Part shown: piece by piece, positions 46,740 through 58,246 of the stretch | How positions within the stretch are numbered: the stretch's first letter is position 1 | How the letters are laid out: every line of letters starts with the position of its first letter | Origin: Liopterus haemorrhoidalis | Taxonomy: Eukaryota > Arthropoda > Insecta > Coleoptera > Dytiscidae | Length of the DNA stretch: 64,000 bases | Direction of reading: 5' to 3' | Assembly: GCA_963971575.1 (NCBI GenBank) | Contig: OZ020611.1 | Location: 65,877,381-65,941,380, forward strand | Notes under the pieces: model-generated | Told to the model about the DNA's origin: nothing | Database searches by the model: none | What the model saw: the letters and a program-made list of their open reading frames with translations, nothing else | Translations under genes and position numbers: made by a program

Positions 46740-46861
46740 GTGTTTAAAGTTGGCCTACCGCTGTCTACCTTACTATATTTTATGGAAATTCTTTCGTTTT
46801 ACTGCTGTTTACAGAGAATTTTACCAGACGACCGTTTCACGACCAGTCCAACCTTTAAACA
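46740..46861. repeat. Inverted-repeat element, about 122 bp
   Basis: tgtgtttaaagttggcctac at the left pairs with tctgtttaaaggttggactg (inverse of the right end). No coding content. Confidence 0.55.
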
Positions 46862-47094
46862 GATGATTAAAATATTTAAGTAGTAAATTTTCTATTTATG
46901 TTAGCAGATAAACGTGAGATGTAATAAAATGTTGTAGTTTCAGAATATATTGCATTAATACCGTAGCTATTTTTTGTCTTACGATGGTTATTTATCAGAC
47001 ATCTTGCCCAAATACTTGTATGAAACTTAATACATTAATTAATAATATTGCCAACTTTAACAGCTTATTATTTGACATTAGTTTAATATTTTAC

Positions 47095-47645
47095 CGGTCT
47101 TGTGTAGAACTACGTCATCGCAGACCGCGCGACACATTAATAGTGTATTTGGTTCTAGTGTTGCTACGCAGCAGACAATATCAAATTGGTTCGCCAAATT
47201 TCGTACAGGTAACTTAAAAACCAAACAAAAAAAAAACCTGGCTCATAGATCACAGCAGAAATATACTGCAATCAACTGGAAGAAATGATGCAAAAACTAA
47301 AAAAAAACAGCCTAGATTGGTCAACAGATCGACTCCTATCTTATGCATGATAACGCTAGACCACACACTGCACAAATGACTGTGGCAAAACTACAGACAT
47401 TGGAGTTGGAACTTCTTCATCATCCTCCATACTCACCAGACCTAGCCCCCACTGACTACCATTTCTTCCGCAATTTGGACAACTTTTTAATAGGAAAACA
47501 GTTTAATTCCTACAATGCTGTAAAACTGGCCTTCCAGGAATTCATTGTCTCTCGTCCTCCAGGGTTTTATACCACCAGCCTGAACAACCTGCCGCTTAAA
47601 TGGCAAAAGTGTATAGGCAATATGGATGCATACTTTGATGAATAA
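47095..47645 (+). pseudogene. mariner transposase, central part deleted
   Basis: The first frame (47100-47288) holds the DNA-binding helix region, RHINSVFGSSVATQQTISNW followed by FAKFRTGNL. A second frame from 47343 reads HDNARPHTAQ (second catalytic Asp, 47349-47351), then YSPDLAPTDYHFF (third Asp). Exactly 34 residues lie between, the mariner DD34D spacing, and the frame ends with KWQKCIGNMDAYFDE and a stop at 47643. The first aspartate region, about 100 residues, is deleted between 47220 and 47340. Terminal repeats were not identified. The C-terminal 100 residues are intact and conserved. Confidence 0.92.
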
Positions 47646-47660
47646 AATAATTCCTTATAT

Positions 47661-49836
47661 TTGTAAGTTATCAACCAACTTTACCTTTTTTTCTACAAAT
47701 TTCATCCTTGACGACTTATATATACTTCACGAGACTATACACTGATCGGCAAAGAACCAATAAACAAATATATATCTATTTCACACTTACTTAGGTTAAT
47801 GCTTCTCAACCTGTACAAAACGTGACTGTACAACCTGTACAAAAATTATGTTCTGGGTATTTAGTAATTCTTCATAAAATTTTAAATAAAAATGTAGATA
47901 TTCGAAAAGTGATTATTTCCTTTGCTCCAAAATAGTTGTCAATTTTAGTGTCTATATTTTGACCTAAATTACTTGGAATACACACAAAATTTTAAGTAAA
48001 ACAAAAACTGATATGTTTTAAACGTAACAAAACTTAATTAGACATTTTCATGAATATTGTGGCAGCTTTTGGCAATCGAAGTTGCTTCAGGATTGCATAT
48101 TATGTTACTTCGAAGACGGTTTTCTCTATATAAGTTTTCCTTGTTCATATGTGTAATTTTACACATACAATGATAAAACAAAATTCTATTAATAATTTGA
48201 AAAAAATCTTGCAAAAATGATAACTATTTTGGAAGCCATTTACATTTAACGAGAATTTTCTATTGCTTTCTGTTCTGCAAAAAATTTCGTGAATTATGTT
48301 GTTTTAAAAGTTGAAAAAGCGCGAAATCATTGTCCGTGACATTATTAGCAAAATGTAGCTTGCCAAATTGCAGAAAATGCGTCATAACTTAAACGTCAAT
48401 ACGTAAATCATTAAGCAAATTATCGGTCAACCCAACTGGCCAATTTCAAACCATTTGATTACTCTCAATAACTTCACATTAACCTAAATCTAAAGTTTGC
48501 TCTTTAGAAACGAATTTTTAGAATTTGAAATCCAATGTAATTTCTTGTGCACATAAAAAGATTCTGCTTCCTATCCAATTTCTTTTGTTGACACAAAAAA
48601 TCAGTTCTCTTTCCACAAAGAAGTGGAAGGAAGAGAGAAAAAGTTTTTGTTTTTCTATGAGAGAAAGATGTTGGTTCGTGTATGTAAACATAGTGTACGG
48701 TGTGGTTTGTTGACATACAGACATATTGTTATGTTGCTCTATTGATAGCGTGGTTGCAGGCAATGTACCAAGTCCTCGGACAACCCGCGACTGTGGATTC
48801 TCTGCTGAACGTGGGTTCATTCATTGCTGCCCGAGGAATGCCGATGTATATTTAGGCATAGGAACACTGCCAGAAAATAGATACATTGCTGGAAATATCA
48901 TCTGTCTTTCTAACAAAATGAACAACAAAAAATAACATTAAGATAGAAAAAGATCATTCAGGAGTAAAAGTCCAATGCTTAAGGAGATCCTGCACTGTTT
49001 ACGCTAGGAAATCACTCTATTTCTAATAAATATCTGTAAAATAATTCATAGACAGTATTGAATTTAAAGTTAACAGTATAATTGAATGAACAAACAATTG
49101 AGAATGGGTAAAAACTGTGTGCGCAACATATTTAATAACCAGGTTATGCTGTTCTATTAAAAATATATGTAAGGGTTTGTCAAATCTTGACGAGCGTCCT
49201 CAAGTCGCAAACTTCAGTAACTTTTACCCACGTCATACTAGAGACTAGTGGAGCTAAATACACACGATATGCAGACGCGAAAATTACGCCAGATCCAGTG
49301 CCCGTACAATGCGAAGTGACCCGAGCAACACTGAAAACTACCGGAATCGTATAATAGGAATTGTATGTATTTTTTTGATACGAAAACAGAAACAAGTGCG
49401 GAAAACAGAAAAAATTTACTTTGCCTCTACGCAAGAAGTGGGATGTGCAAATAATAATAATTTAGAAAACTTACACAAGAGGTCGCAGAAACATTAAATG
49501 AACAAGAAAAAATAAAGGTTTTCACGTAAATCACACTAAAAAAAAATGTCGCTTACTAGATCCTTACGAAATCTTGATATGTGTGAAAATTTATAGTTTA
49601 TATCAGTATTTTTGTGTTGATTTGGATCGAACGAAATTTAATGTAGTAATTTGTTCATGTTTCGAAGCTATAAATGAGTATGTGTTCGCTAGAGTGATCT
49701 AGGTGTTTCTAGAAATGAGTTTATTTTCAAAAGATTGTCTAGTGCGTCGTAATACGATGAATTAGTAGTTGAATTCTCTTTTTCATTCCTTGTTAAATCT
49801 TGAATTGTCAGAGTTTATTGTTATTGTTTTGTAATA
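47661..49836. other. No supported gene
   Basis: Mostly AT-rich. Overlapping frames at 48504-48935 and a patch at 49180-49434 are open on both strands, but I recognise no family. Confidence 0.35.
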
Positions 49837-49838
49837 TA

Positions 49839-50247
49839 CCGGGTGAATTATTTAAAGAGCAACACACATGTTTCACATATAATGTTATTGAAGTGAGTTA
49901 TTTCAAAAGCAACATAGCCATAAAACAAATGCTTATCGTATCCATAGAAAGGACAAAATATTTTTTTAAATATTTATTGTACTTAGCTACTAAGGACATA
50001 ATTATTTTTGTTTGTATGTAAATATAAACAAACTAATAAAAATTCATTTATTGTTTTTAATTTACTATTTTTTAGCTTCTAGGAACTTTATCATGTCAAA
50101 TAACTATTATATCTAATCACCATTGCGCATATCTGTTGCCATGGATATGAGCTTGCTTTCATAATTTGCTATGTTGCAAATGAAATATGTCACTTCATTA
50201 ACATTATATGTGAAACATGTATGTTGCTTCTTAAATAATTCACCCGG
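49839..50247. repeat. Palindromic MITE, 409 bp (CCGGGTGAATTATTTAA)
   Basis: The terminal inverted repeats are about 85 bp: ccgggtgaattatttaaaga at the left, and the inverse of ttaaataattcacccgg at the right. They share atgtttcacatataatgtta and the gcaacatagc block. TA flanks both ends (49837-49838, 50248-50249). There is no transposase in the centre. Confidence 0.93.
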
Positions 50248-50591
50248 TATGTTATTTAAAAACAAGTTTTAACACAACGTTAACTTTATAAATAGCGAAA
50301 GCTCGCTTTGGTATGATACTTCGAAGAACAAATAAAAAAGCGTTCCGAGTTATTGACCAAACCGGATATTTCCTAGGAAATGTATTTTTGGCATTATGCT
50401 TGATGCATGTTTCTAGAAGTGACTCATAGATGTCTCACGTTTATAGCGGACGTATTCATTAACATCGATCAAGATTTCGACGAAATTAATAATTGATTCG
50501 TCAGACTACAAATAACATATTCTGGGATATAATTTTCTATGACTTATGAATAGCCACCTTAACATGAATTACAAGAAATGTCACATTAAGG

Positions 50592-50908
50592 CAGTGTTTT
50601 CCAAAGGGTGTGCTATGGCACATTAATGTGCCGCAAAATTACCCAGTGTGCCCCGAAATATAAAAAAAAAAAAGATTGCGTCGTTTTTATTTAAAATTAT
50701 TGTCCGAATACACGTACAATACCATTAATAAGAATAAAGTACACGAATGATCATTATATGACGAATTGAAATTGACATATCATTTTGTTTTCCTGAATAC
50801 AGCGGCGTCTGTATTGAAAATTTCTTCTTCTATGACAACGAAGGTGTGCCGCGAAATTTTTCTTCTTTGGAAAATGTGCCACGAGAGTAAAAAGATTGGG
50901 AAACACTT
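50592..50908. repeat. hAT MITE, 317 bp (GTGTGCC type)
   Basis: Exact 8-bp duplication CATTAAGG at 50584-50591 and 50909-50916. The ends cagtgttttccaaagggtgt and, inverted, aagtgtttcccaatcttttt are followed by gctatggcaca and actctcgtggcaca. No transposase is present. Confidence 0.94.
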
Positions 50909-50916
50909 CATTAAGG

Positions 50917-52170
50917 GGTCATTATTTGGTCAGAAATTTAGTGCAAAATATTTTTAATTTTATTATTATTAGTTAAATCGTACAAGTCTCCATTTAATAT
51001 CAGTGAAATAACAACAAAAGAACATAAAATTCCGCTTAATATTTTGCGTTCATTGACATATTTGAAACTTTTACATTTGCCAACACCGCTCCCATTTCCC
51101 ATAAGAGCAACACTGCTTGGACATTGTCAGTCTGCTCACATAATTCCTAAATAATGCTCTCTTAGATGGGTCGTTCCAGGTCTCTTGTATACTAATGATT
51201 TGAAAGGCAATAGTTCGTAATTTTTAAAGGCAATCTTTTTAGCTTGTTATAAATGGCACTATTGAACAGAAAATAGTATTTTAACAGTGAAAATTCTAAA
51301 GAAATTACTTTCATTTCGTGTTTACGATGATTTACTTAAAATTTAACACCTGATAAAACGAGTAATAAATTCTGCAACAGATAGAATTAAATCGTACATT
51401 CTGAGTTCTATATCTCGTTGTAAAACGTCCAACTAATCGATTATTACCCATGTGAAAACGACATTTCACTATCTCAAACAACTTTTTGAAGAATATTACC
51501 TAGCTACAATTTAATATTTCCACTTGCTCATTTTAAATTTCAATAAACCCTTTAGTTTGCTGATAGTCATGCTGTCATATGCATGTGCGGACGCTGAAAA
51601 TAATCTCCTGTGTGACTGAAAGTGTGAACATTCTAAGCGTTCAAAGAGAAACGACGTCGGCGTCTCTGTCTGGCGTCTGTAAAACATCACATTACAATAG
51701 AGGGCGCCATTCTCTGTGTTAGTTCTATGTGAACTCATGATTGCAATTTAATTATGTTTGTCTTGTAAATGACAACCTCTCTTCTTCCCTTCTTTCTCGG
51801 ACTTACGTTATTTCTCATTAAAAATATAAAAAACACATTCAATTACATTTATTTGGGTTTGAAAAGTAAATAAATTCATTTAAATGTAATCACTTATTTT
51901 TAAAACCGTTTTAAAAACTTTTTTATCTTGTTTATAAATATTATATTTAATAATAAAATATTAAATTCCCAGAATTATTATGTCTGTATGTTATTTATTT
52001 TTTCCACCGCCAGGAATGTAAGTACAGCAAACATAAAATGAAAAGGAAACATTTGCGTTTAGTTGTATTTACTAGTACTAGTTAGTAGTCGGTTACTAAC
52101 AGTTGTGATTATTTAAACTAGATTGGTGTTTCTGTTTAAAAAATTGCAAAAATGTTATAGAAAAAACCCC
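50917..52170. other. No supported gene
   Basis: A patch at 51511-51738 (minus, 75 codons, GC-richer) is not recognised. The rest is AT-rich. Confidence 0.35.
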
Positions 52171-52223
52171 ATTTTTAGGGTTTTGTAGGTATGACCAAAA
52201 AACCCTTATACCGTCATTTTGTC

Positions 52224-52273
<50 letters not shown>
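52224..52273. repeat. GTCT microsatellite
   Basis: About twelve near-perfect GTCT units inside R copy 3. The other copies have only two to three units at the same place, so it expanded in this copy. Confidence 0.97.
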
Positions 52274-52751
52274 TCGGTAAAAATTGTAGCCAAACGGCTA
52301 AACCTAGAGAGTTGAAATTTGGCATGCTTATACAACTCTTTGACCCGCACATAGGAAAAATACTAAAACATCTAAAAAACATACCCCCCTAAAAATATAA
52401 ACAAATATGTGCTCATCGAAAACAAAAATATTTTTTTTAAATTCTGAGTAGGGTATCAAATGAAAGCCCTTAGTACGTGGATTAACGATCAAATTTTTAT
52501 TTTTGCAAAATAAATTATTTTGACGCGATTTTTGCCAAAAATGTGCAAAAAAAAATTTGTCCCACACCCTGTAGCCCAGATGGTTTAAACTAAAAATCTA
52601 AAAAAATTCTAAGTAATGTATATTGGTGTGAACCGAAATAGTACAACAGGAATTTTTGATCAGATTATGTTTTTGGAAAATAACACATTTTTTGTGGTTT
52701 TTGGTTCACAAAGTACAAAAGTTATACCAATGTAAGACACTCACATGCATA

Positions 52752-52835
52752 GCATTCGATGGCTACATGCGTTAGAGCGCTCTTAAACTGGCTGGAAATC
52801 GAAGGGTTTCGAGTTCGAGTACGGAGTGAATTTTA
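52752..52835 (+). other. tRNA-like module inside R copy 3
   Basis: gatggctacatgcgttagag has an A-box-like layout and gggtttcgagttcgagtacg a B-box-like one, with about 30 bases between. It is homologous to 14283-14366. No acceptor stem or CCA-ready 3' end is seen. Confidence 0.5.
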
Positions 52836-53115
52836 TTTTTTCTGTTTTTTTTTTTGCATTTTTATTATGTTGAAATTATTTTGTCAAAATTCTAGTTATA
52901 TTTTGACAAATGTTGTATTTAATTTTTAAGAGCGTAAATTTAATAACCAGTCTTATTATAGGATTAACAGACGATAAATTATTTTTAAAATATCGTTCAT
53001 TTTGCCGTGATTACTACAAAGTAAAATTTGTCCTACACACTCAGCATACCGCCTTCACTTATTATATACCTGCGAAACCCTGAAATGTGTGAATATTCAC
53101 ACTTCACATCAATTT

Positions 53116-53604
53116 TTTAAATATGTACCCGTTCTGTCTAAAACTAGTCTTCTGTACTTTTCATGTTGCGTTTGCTATACATTATACATCCATGCTTACA
53201 AGAAATGCAAATGAATTATAGCATTTATGTACTTCGTTACTCTTAACAACGGAACTTGATAGTCACTTATATTTTTAGGGAAATAATAAAATAATAACAG
53301 CAATAAAACAGATTCAATATTCATATTTAATCTAAAATTAGGAATTTGTTGATTTTTTTAGTACAAATTTTATCAACAAAATTTTCGTTTTCAAACGACA
53401 AGTTGTATTTGATTATTTTTACTATTCATTAACATAGCAACATGTAGCTAAGCGGCTTTCTGAGAAGTCAGCTTCAATGAACCATTTTTTATGATTCATA
53501 GAAAATGAGTACGCAGTGACAGTCAAAACACTTGTTTATACATACTTAATAGTAATTTAGGTTCAAATAGCCATCATTGCTGTGCGCCAAAATATTTTAA
53601 CTTA
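53116..53604. other. AT-rich DNA, nothing recognised
   Basis: No supported coding region or repeat. Confidence 0.4.
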
Positions 53605-54005
53605 GGGGAAGCCTAATCATAATTGGCTCCCGGGGTATAACGGGCTCCCCTCTTTTTGGCTGTTAAAGCATGCCGCCATGTTTGGGTGCATTCTAATCAC
53701 GTTCAGTACTTCGCTAGTTTCTTCCGAGAGTGGTTGTATGACTGAGAGCTGGCGTTTACATTTTGTAAATTAGTGAAACGTGTTTTTTTGCTGTGTTGAT
53801 ATATTTTTCACACATATCCAGACGTTGATTGCTCCAGTGCAGAGCATATGGCAAGTAGGCACATTGTTCTTGCGCTGGAGAAGATGATAACGATGAGGAA
53901 TGCACTCACGTGTGTTCATTTTGCACAAGATTTTAGCTGATTGGCCATTATACCCCGCCCGTGCTTATTCTGCCCCGACACCGGGGCAAAATGAGCACAA
54001 GGAAG
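53605..54005. repeat. Possible inverted-ended DNA element (GGGGTATAAYGG)
   Basis: ggggtataacgggctcc near 53632 pairs with the inverse of ggccattataccccgcc near 53943-53959. Near the right end, gccccgacaccggggc is a small perfect hairpin. The GC-rich ends against an AT-rich background suggest a DNA transposon remnant. No target duplication or transposase was identified. Confidence 0.4.
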
Positions 54006-54139
54006 CTTTTTTTGTATCGTCATAACTTTTACTTTTGTATTTTTATAAGTTTTTTTACTGTCTGTAATAATTAAAGCATAAATCATCTTACGAATAAAAG
54101 TATTTCGAAATTTTTTACGATATTTCTTAAGATTTTATT

Positions 54140-54480
54140 AAAGGTTATCCTTAAGGTGTCTGTTGCCTAAATATAGCGAGTGTATTACGGCTTGCGCCGT
54201 TTCTCGCTTCCTTTTCGCCAGAAGACTGTCTATCCAGTCGCTATCTTGGAGACTTCTTGCCTCTCGTACATTCCCAGTTCCTTGCCGGTCGCACTGGTCT
54301 TCGGCGCGCAGCAACCATTCCCAGGTCTTTTTGGGCCATCGGTCATTTTCCATACGCTTGGAGATGCCTGTATAAAGAATCGTTTGATATCTATCGTCTC
54401 TATGATAGTATTTTCAGCGTTCATAGTTGCTCTTATGGGTATCATTACGAACGTGCTCAAGTTTGGAGATACCGCAACTC
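54140..54480 (-). pseudogene. LINE ORF2 tail relic (weak)
   Basis: The minus strand reads MENDRWPKKTWEWLLRAED, and in a neighbouring frame RRPVRPARNW. This resembles the R-M-x-D-x-R-W-P-K-x...W-x-P-x-G-R-R-P-V-G-R-P-R pattern of LINE C-termini. Four overlapping frames are open here because the patch is GC-rich. The identification rests on this one motif. Confidence 0.42.
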
Positions 54481-55070
54481 CTTCTCCAAAAGCCCATTTC
54501 TATGGCGCTTAATCGAGATTTATTTGTTTTTATGAGCTATCATGTTTCTGAACCGTAGGTGCTGATAGTTACAAAAGGAAATTTGGCCCGTCACAAAATA
54601 TTAACCGTAAAAAAAACGAAATACTGAATGCGATGCGACCTGCGACGTGAAAGTTAAAAAAAATATATAAAACTGAATGCGGCTCGCGAAATCATTTTTC
54701 AACATACACATTTTTTTTACACGAATTTGGGAACGTATCTATCGTGTAAAAATATAATTGGATGTATATATGTAGATATAATAAATATTTTATATTATTT
54801 TTTTCGTGTGACTAATTTTTTGTTTCTTTTTCAGGTAAGTTGACGGCATACAAATCATGATTTTCTTAGACAGTACGTAAGTAATTTAAATATTACTACA
54901 ACAGCAAATAACAACATATATACATGAGGAGGTAACAATTCAAAACGTGATTTATCACAGTAATTCAGTTTTGAGATAATTGCAAAAAATATTACAATAA
55001 AAAAAATTTTTTTTTTTCATTAACAAACTGTAATATTTTCCAAAAACGGAATCGGATAAAAAAATCCTCT
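54481..55070. other. AT-rich DNA, nothing recognised
   Basis: No supported coding region or repeat. Confidence 0.4.
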
Positions 55071-55074
55071 CGTA

Positions 55075-55545
55075 CGTTTCCGGTTTATAGCAATATACAT
55101 TGCTTAGATTTTTTTCAGATTTTTAATTTAACCCTTTAGGGTTAAAAGGTGCGGGACACTGATTTTTTAGTATTTTTTCTGAAAAAATCGTATAAAAAAA
55201 ATAGTAATAATAATAATAACAATAAACTACTTCCCGTTACTTTATCTGCGTCTTACGAGCTTTCTTTTGATACCCCACTCAAAATTTAAAAAAATATATA
55301 TATTTTTCCATTAAATACATATTTGTTTATATTTATCTTGTCCGGTATTTTTTTTAACTCTTTATAGTTTTCCTACTTGTGGGTCAAAAAGTTGTACAAG
55401 TATACCAAATTTCAACTTTCTATGTTCAGTCATTTGGCTACAATTTCTACCGTACAGACAGACAGCAGACAGAGAGACAGACAGACACATGAGTGACGTT
55501 ATAAGGGTTTTTTTGGTGGTCATAACTACAAAATCCTAAAAATCT
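55075..55545 (-). repeat. R-family repeat, copy 4 (truncated)
   Basis: On the minus strand it keeps the head (ataaccctta-like, tcataactacaaaatcctaa at the outer edge), the GTCT-rich block, the gctaca...accgtacagaca block, and the region cacttttta...gtaccaaatttcaac. The tRNA-like module and tail are missing. Confidence 0.8.
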
Positions 55546-56309
55546 TATTAAATTTTTAGAATATTTTGTTTTTGTTTTGCGCATTTTGGATGGTACAAAA
55601 CACGTTTTAGATTATGATTACATTTTGTGATTTTAGTTAATACATTTAACAAAGTGGAATACAGTGATTCCAATATCTCCATTTTGAATTTTGTGACACA
55701 TCATTTTTCAATGTTACCTCCACACATATAGAAATACATATCACCAATAACAAATATAATGATAGTAGTTCTACACGATCTTAGATCTTAGATAAATAAA
55801 GAATAATAATAAAAAAAAAACAAAATATATCAAACAGTGATTATATGAATTATAAATTAGTATTCAACCAGAAAATATTGTCCTACCATTTCCTGGACGG
55901 GAAATATCGTCTTCAAGTTAACTTCGAAGGTCTTAATTGTTATTTCAATGTTCAAAAGACTAAATATTTAAGGCATGACGCTCTAATCTTTGTTTGTAGT
56001 ATTTGTTATGTTTTACAGAATACATATTTGTTTAAATTATCTGTTTATAAAGCGATTTCATGAGTTCATGACATATTTTTAAACGTCGAAATATTGCATG
56101 TTCGCAGAAATATCACATATATGCTATACAGAACTGTCGAATGTCACATAAATATATCATTTTGGCGAAATTACTAACAAAGCGTCATTCTTTGCGAGCC
56201 ATTTTAAGATTACAATAATGAAAAACAGCTTTTTAATGTATTTTCTGAATTATATTATCACAAAACATTTCAGTTTTCAAGAAAATTAAAATGTTACGAT
56301 AATAGAGTC
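55546..56309. other. AT-rich DNA, nothing recognised
   Basis: A 72-codon frame (55845-56063, +) has no motif that I recognise. Confidence 0.35.
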
Positions 56310-56890
56310 TACTAGCGTAGCTAATTCCATGCTAGTGGCCTCGTTTCACGTGCTCATGGTACTTGGTTTGAATCCCGACAGTAAATTATGTGTTTGAAAG
56401 GTGTATTAAATGAAACCTCTTAATGCGTGGATAAATAAATTTTTATTTTTGAAAATACAATTTTTTTATTGTTTTTGCGCCAAAAATATGTCAAAAAACT
56501 TTTGTCCCTCACTCTCCTAGACGAGTTGATCTAAAAATCGGAAAAAATGTCCATAATGTACATTGATGGAAACCGGAACAGGTTAACAGGAATTTTTGAT
56601 CAAATTCGTTTTTCGAAAAATATCGTGTCATTGAAACAAATAATTATTTTTTACAATTTAATGTGTGGCATCATGTGGATTAAAGAACAAGAAGTAGCTT
56701 TTAAAAAAAATCGTATTAAAATTAAAAAAATATTTTAATACGATTTTTTTTCAAAAATCTAAAAAAGTAATGTGCATTGACCAAAACCGGAAACGTACAA
56801 GAAAAATTTTTGATCAGGTTGCGTTTTTGTAAAATATTGTAGCTTTTGTGTTTTTGACAAAATTAATATTTTTTTTTAATTCATGGCTAA
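56310..56890 (+). repeat. R-family repeat, copy 5 (rearranged middle)
   Basis: The tRNA-like module (56327-56397, with ggtttgaatcccgac as B-box) is followed by the block tgaaacctcttaatgcgtgg, which in copy 3 lies upstream of it. Two successive copies of the segment ending 'gaatttttgatca-' (56520-56610 and 56760-56840) follow. The order shows internal rearrangement or two overlapping insertions. Confidence 0.65.
56703..56751. repeat. Perfect 20-bp inverted repeat
   Basis: aaaaaaaatcgtattaaaat and attttaatacgatttttttt are exact inverses with a 9-nt spacer; the pair sits at the junction between the two repeated segments of R copy 5. Confidence 0.95.
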
Positions 56891-57423
56891 TAATGTTATG
56901 GATTTTTTTGTATTTATGGCTAAAGTAGTGTGTGTCTTTTTTGAAATAAAAATATGTATAAAAAAAAATAAACAGCTGAGAACCGAGTTCACGTGTGTAG
57001 AGTGTAGTGTGCAGTGTTCAGAAGGCTCCGCCTACTATTATATGTTATAATTCAACCTATTGTTTGGAAGGTATCAAAGTTTAAATTATCAAGGTATCAA
57101 GGAATAAATATTTATAGTAATAAAATATTTATAGTAATAAAATACTTATAAAACAAATAACTCATTGTTAATAGTCAGAAACATGTTTCTGAAATTGAAA
57201 AAAATTAAGCCATTTTTCAATCTATTTCTTATTAATGGAATGAAGACTTGAATACGAAGCAAGTGTAGAAAAAAAGCTGGGATTTTTTAATTTAAATTTT
57301 ATTGTGACGAAATTTTTAAATGTTTAAATAATTAAATGGAAGCTATTATCAAATAATGAAGAAAAATGATTATCAAAAAACTGTTGATTGTGATGTGATT
57401 ATAGAACAAATATTCCTAGACAT

Positions 57424-57660
57424 CCAGCATTATGTTGGCTTCTTCTTCAGCTTTTCCCATTTTCATAAGGGGTCGCTGTTACTGACAAGTCTCCTCTATT
57501 CTCTTCTATCCAAATACTTATCCCCTGCTAGATCCTTACTATCTAAATCTTTTTTTATGCAATCCTTCCACCTCGTTTTAGGTCTTCCACGGCTTCTCTT
57601 ACCTTTGAAAACCTTATTCATAGTCACCCTTCCTACGTAATCATCAGGTCACATCATCTT
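57424..57660 (-). pseudogene. LINE ORF2 tail relic (RPKTRWKDCIKKD)
   Basis: The minus strand reads GKRSRGRPKTRWKDCIKKDL, then DLAGDKYLDRRE, one stop, RRLVSNSDPLMKMGKAEEEA. This is a clear LINE C-terminus of the G-R-x-R-G-R-P-K-T-R-W-x-D-x-I type with the usual final D-P-x...G-K-A-E-E-E. It has a single stop, so it is among the younger remnants here. Confidence 0.8.
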
Positions 57661-57675
57661 ATACTTATTAAATTC

Positions 57676-57716
57676 CTACAAAACCCTGAAACGTGCAAAA
57701 ATTTACACTTCACATT
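57676..57716 (+). repeat. R-family tail fragment
   Basis: cctacaaaaccctgaaacgt followed by aaaatttacacttcacat aligns with the tail of copies 2 and 3. Confidence 0.7.
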
Positions 57717-57916
57717 TATTTGTTTAAAACAAAACTACAAATATACTCCTTATCTTTTATTTTTGTTACATACTTATATACTTTGTGATTATGCACTGTG
57801 CATACTTCCTTCTCCTAAATATTTAGATTGGTTTAGAATGTTTCTCAACTTATGTCAGAGCCATCTTGTTCAAGCATTTAGAATCACAAATCCTTAAATC
57901 TTACCCCTAAGGTTAC

Positions 57917-58246
57917 TTACAATAAATGTAAACCAGAACACGATGTTACAAATGCTCTACGGTTTTCCATCAATAAGTAGCATACGTAATAAAAGCGCGG
58001 AAAACGTAAGGCCTGGACGTATTTGCATGAGGGATATTCTGGCAGTTGGCTGTTCCTTCTACCGCTGTCGGACAAACGTTTTCGTGCAAATGAAAAATCC
58101 CTCTCGCGTTCAGCAAATCTCCCAGGTAATCCGTAGGGTTTAGGATTTCTCCAGGGGTTTCTTCCATGCATTCCATTCCTACAGCTCAAGCATTTCAGTG
58201 ATAAGAAAGAGGAAAATATGGAGAATATGAAAGATGTTCTTTTCAA
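57917..58246 (-). other. Open GC-richer patch, unassigned
   Basis: A 109-codon minus frame overlaps a 68-codon minus frame (57970-58176) and a 66-codon plus frame. The 68-codon frame (ECMEETPGEILNPTDYLGDL onward) looks more protein-like than most, but I cannot place it in a family. It may be a fragment of an unrecognised element or an exon. Confidence 0.25.

Larger units (their letters stand above)
52171..53115 (+). repeat. R-family repeat, copy 3 (best preserved)
   Basis: About 945 bp from tttttagggttttgtaggta to gtgaatattcacacttcaca. The outer parts are inverse: agggttttgtaggtat at 52177 and atacctgcgaaaccct near 53075. From the left it has the head atgaccaaaaaacccttata, a GTCT microsatellite (52224-52273), the aaacggctaaacctagagag block, an AT-rich middle, a tRNA-like module (52752-52835), and the tail with the palindrome gtgtgaatattcacac. 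No protein frame explains it. I cannot assign a superfamily. Confidence 0.9.

Noticed and set aside
52096..52567. Minus-strand frames with a Thr-Asp-Arg-Gln repeat
   Set aside because: The repeat is only the translation of the GTCT microsatellite inside R copy 3.
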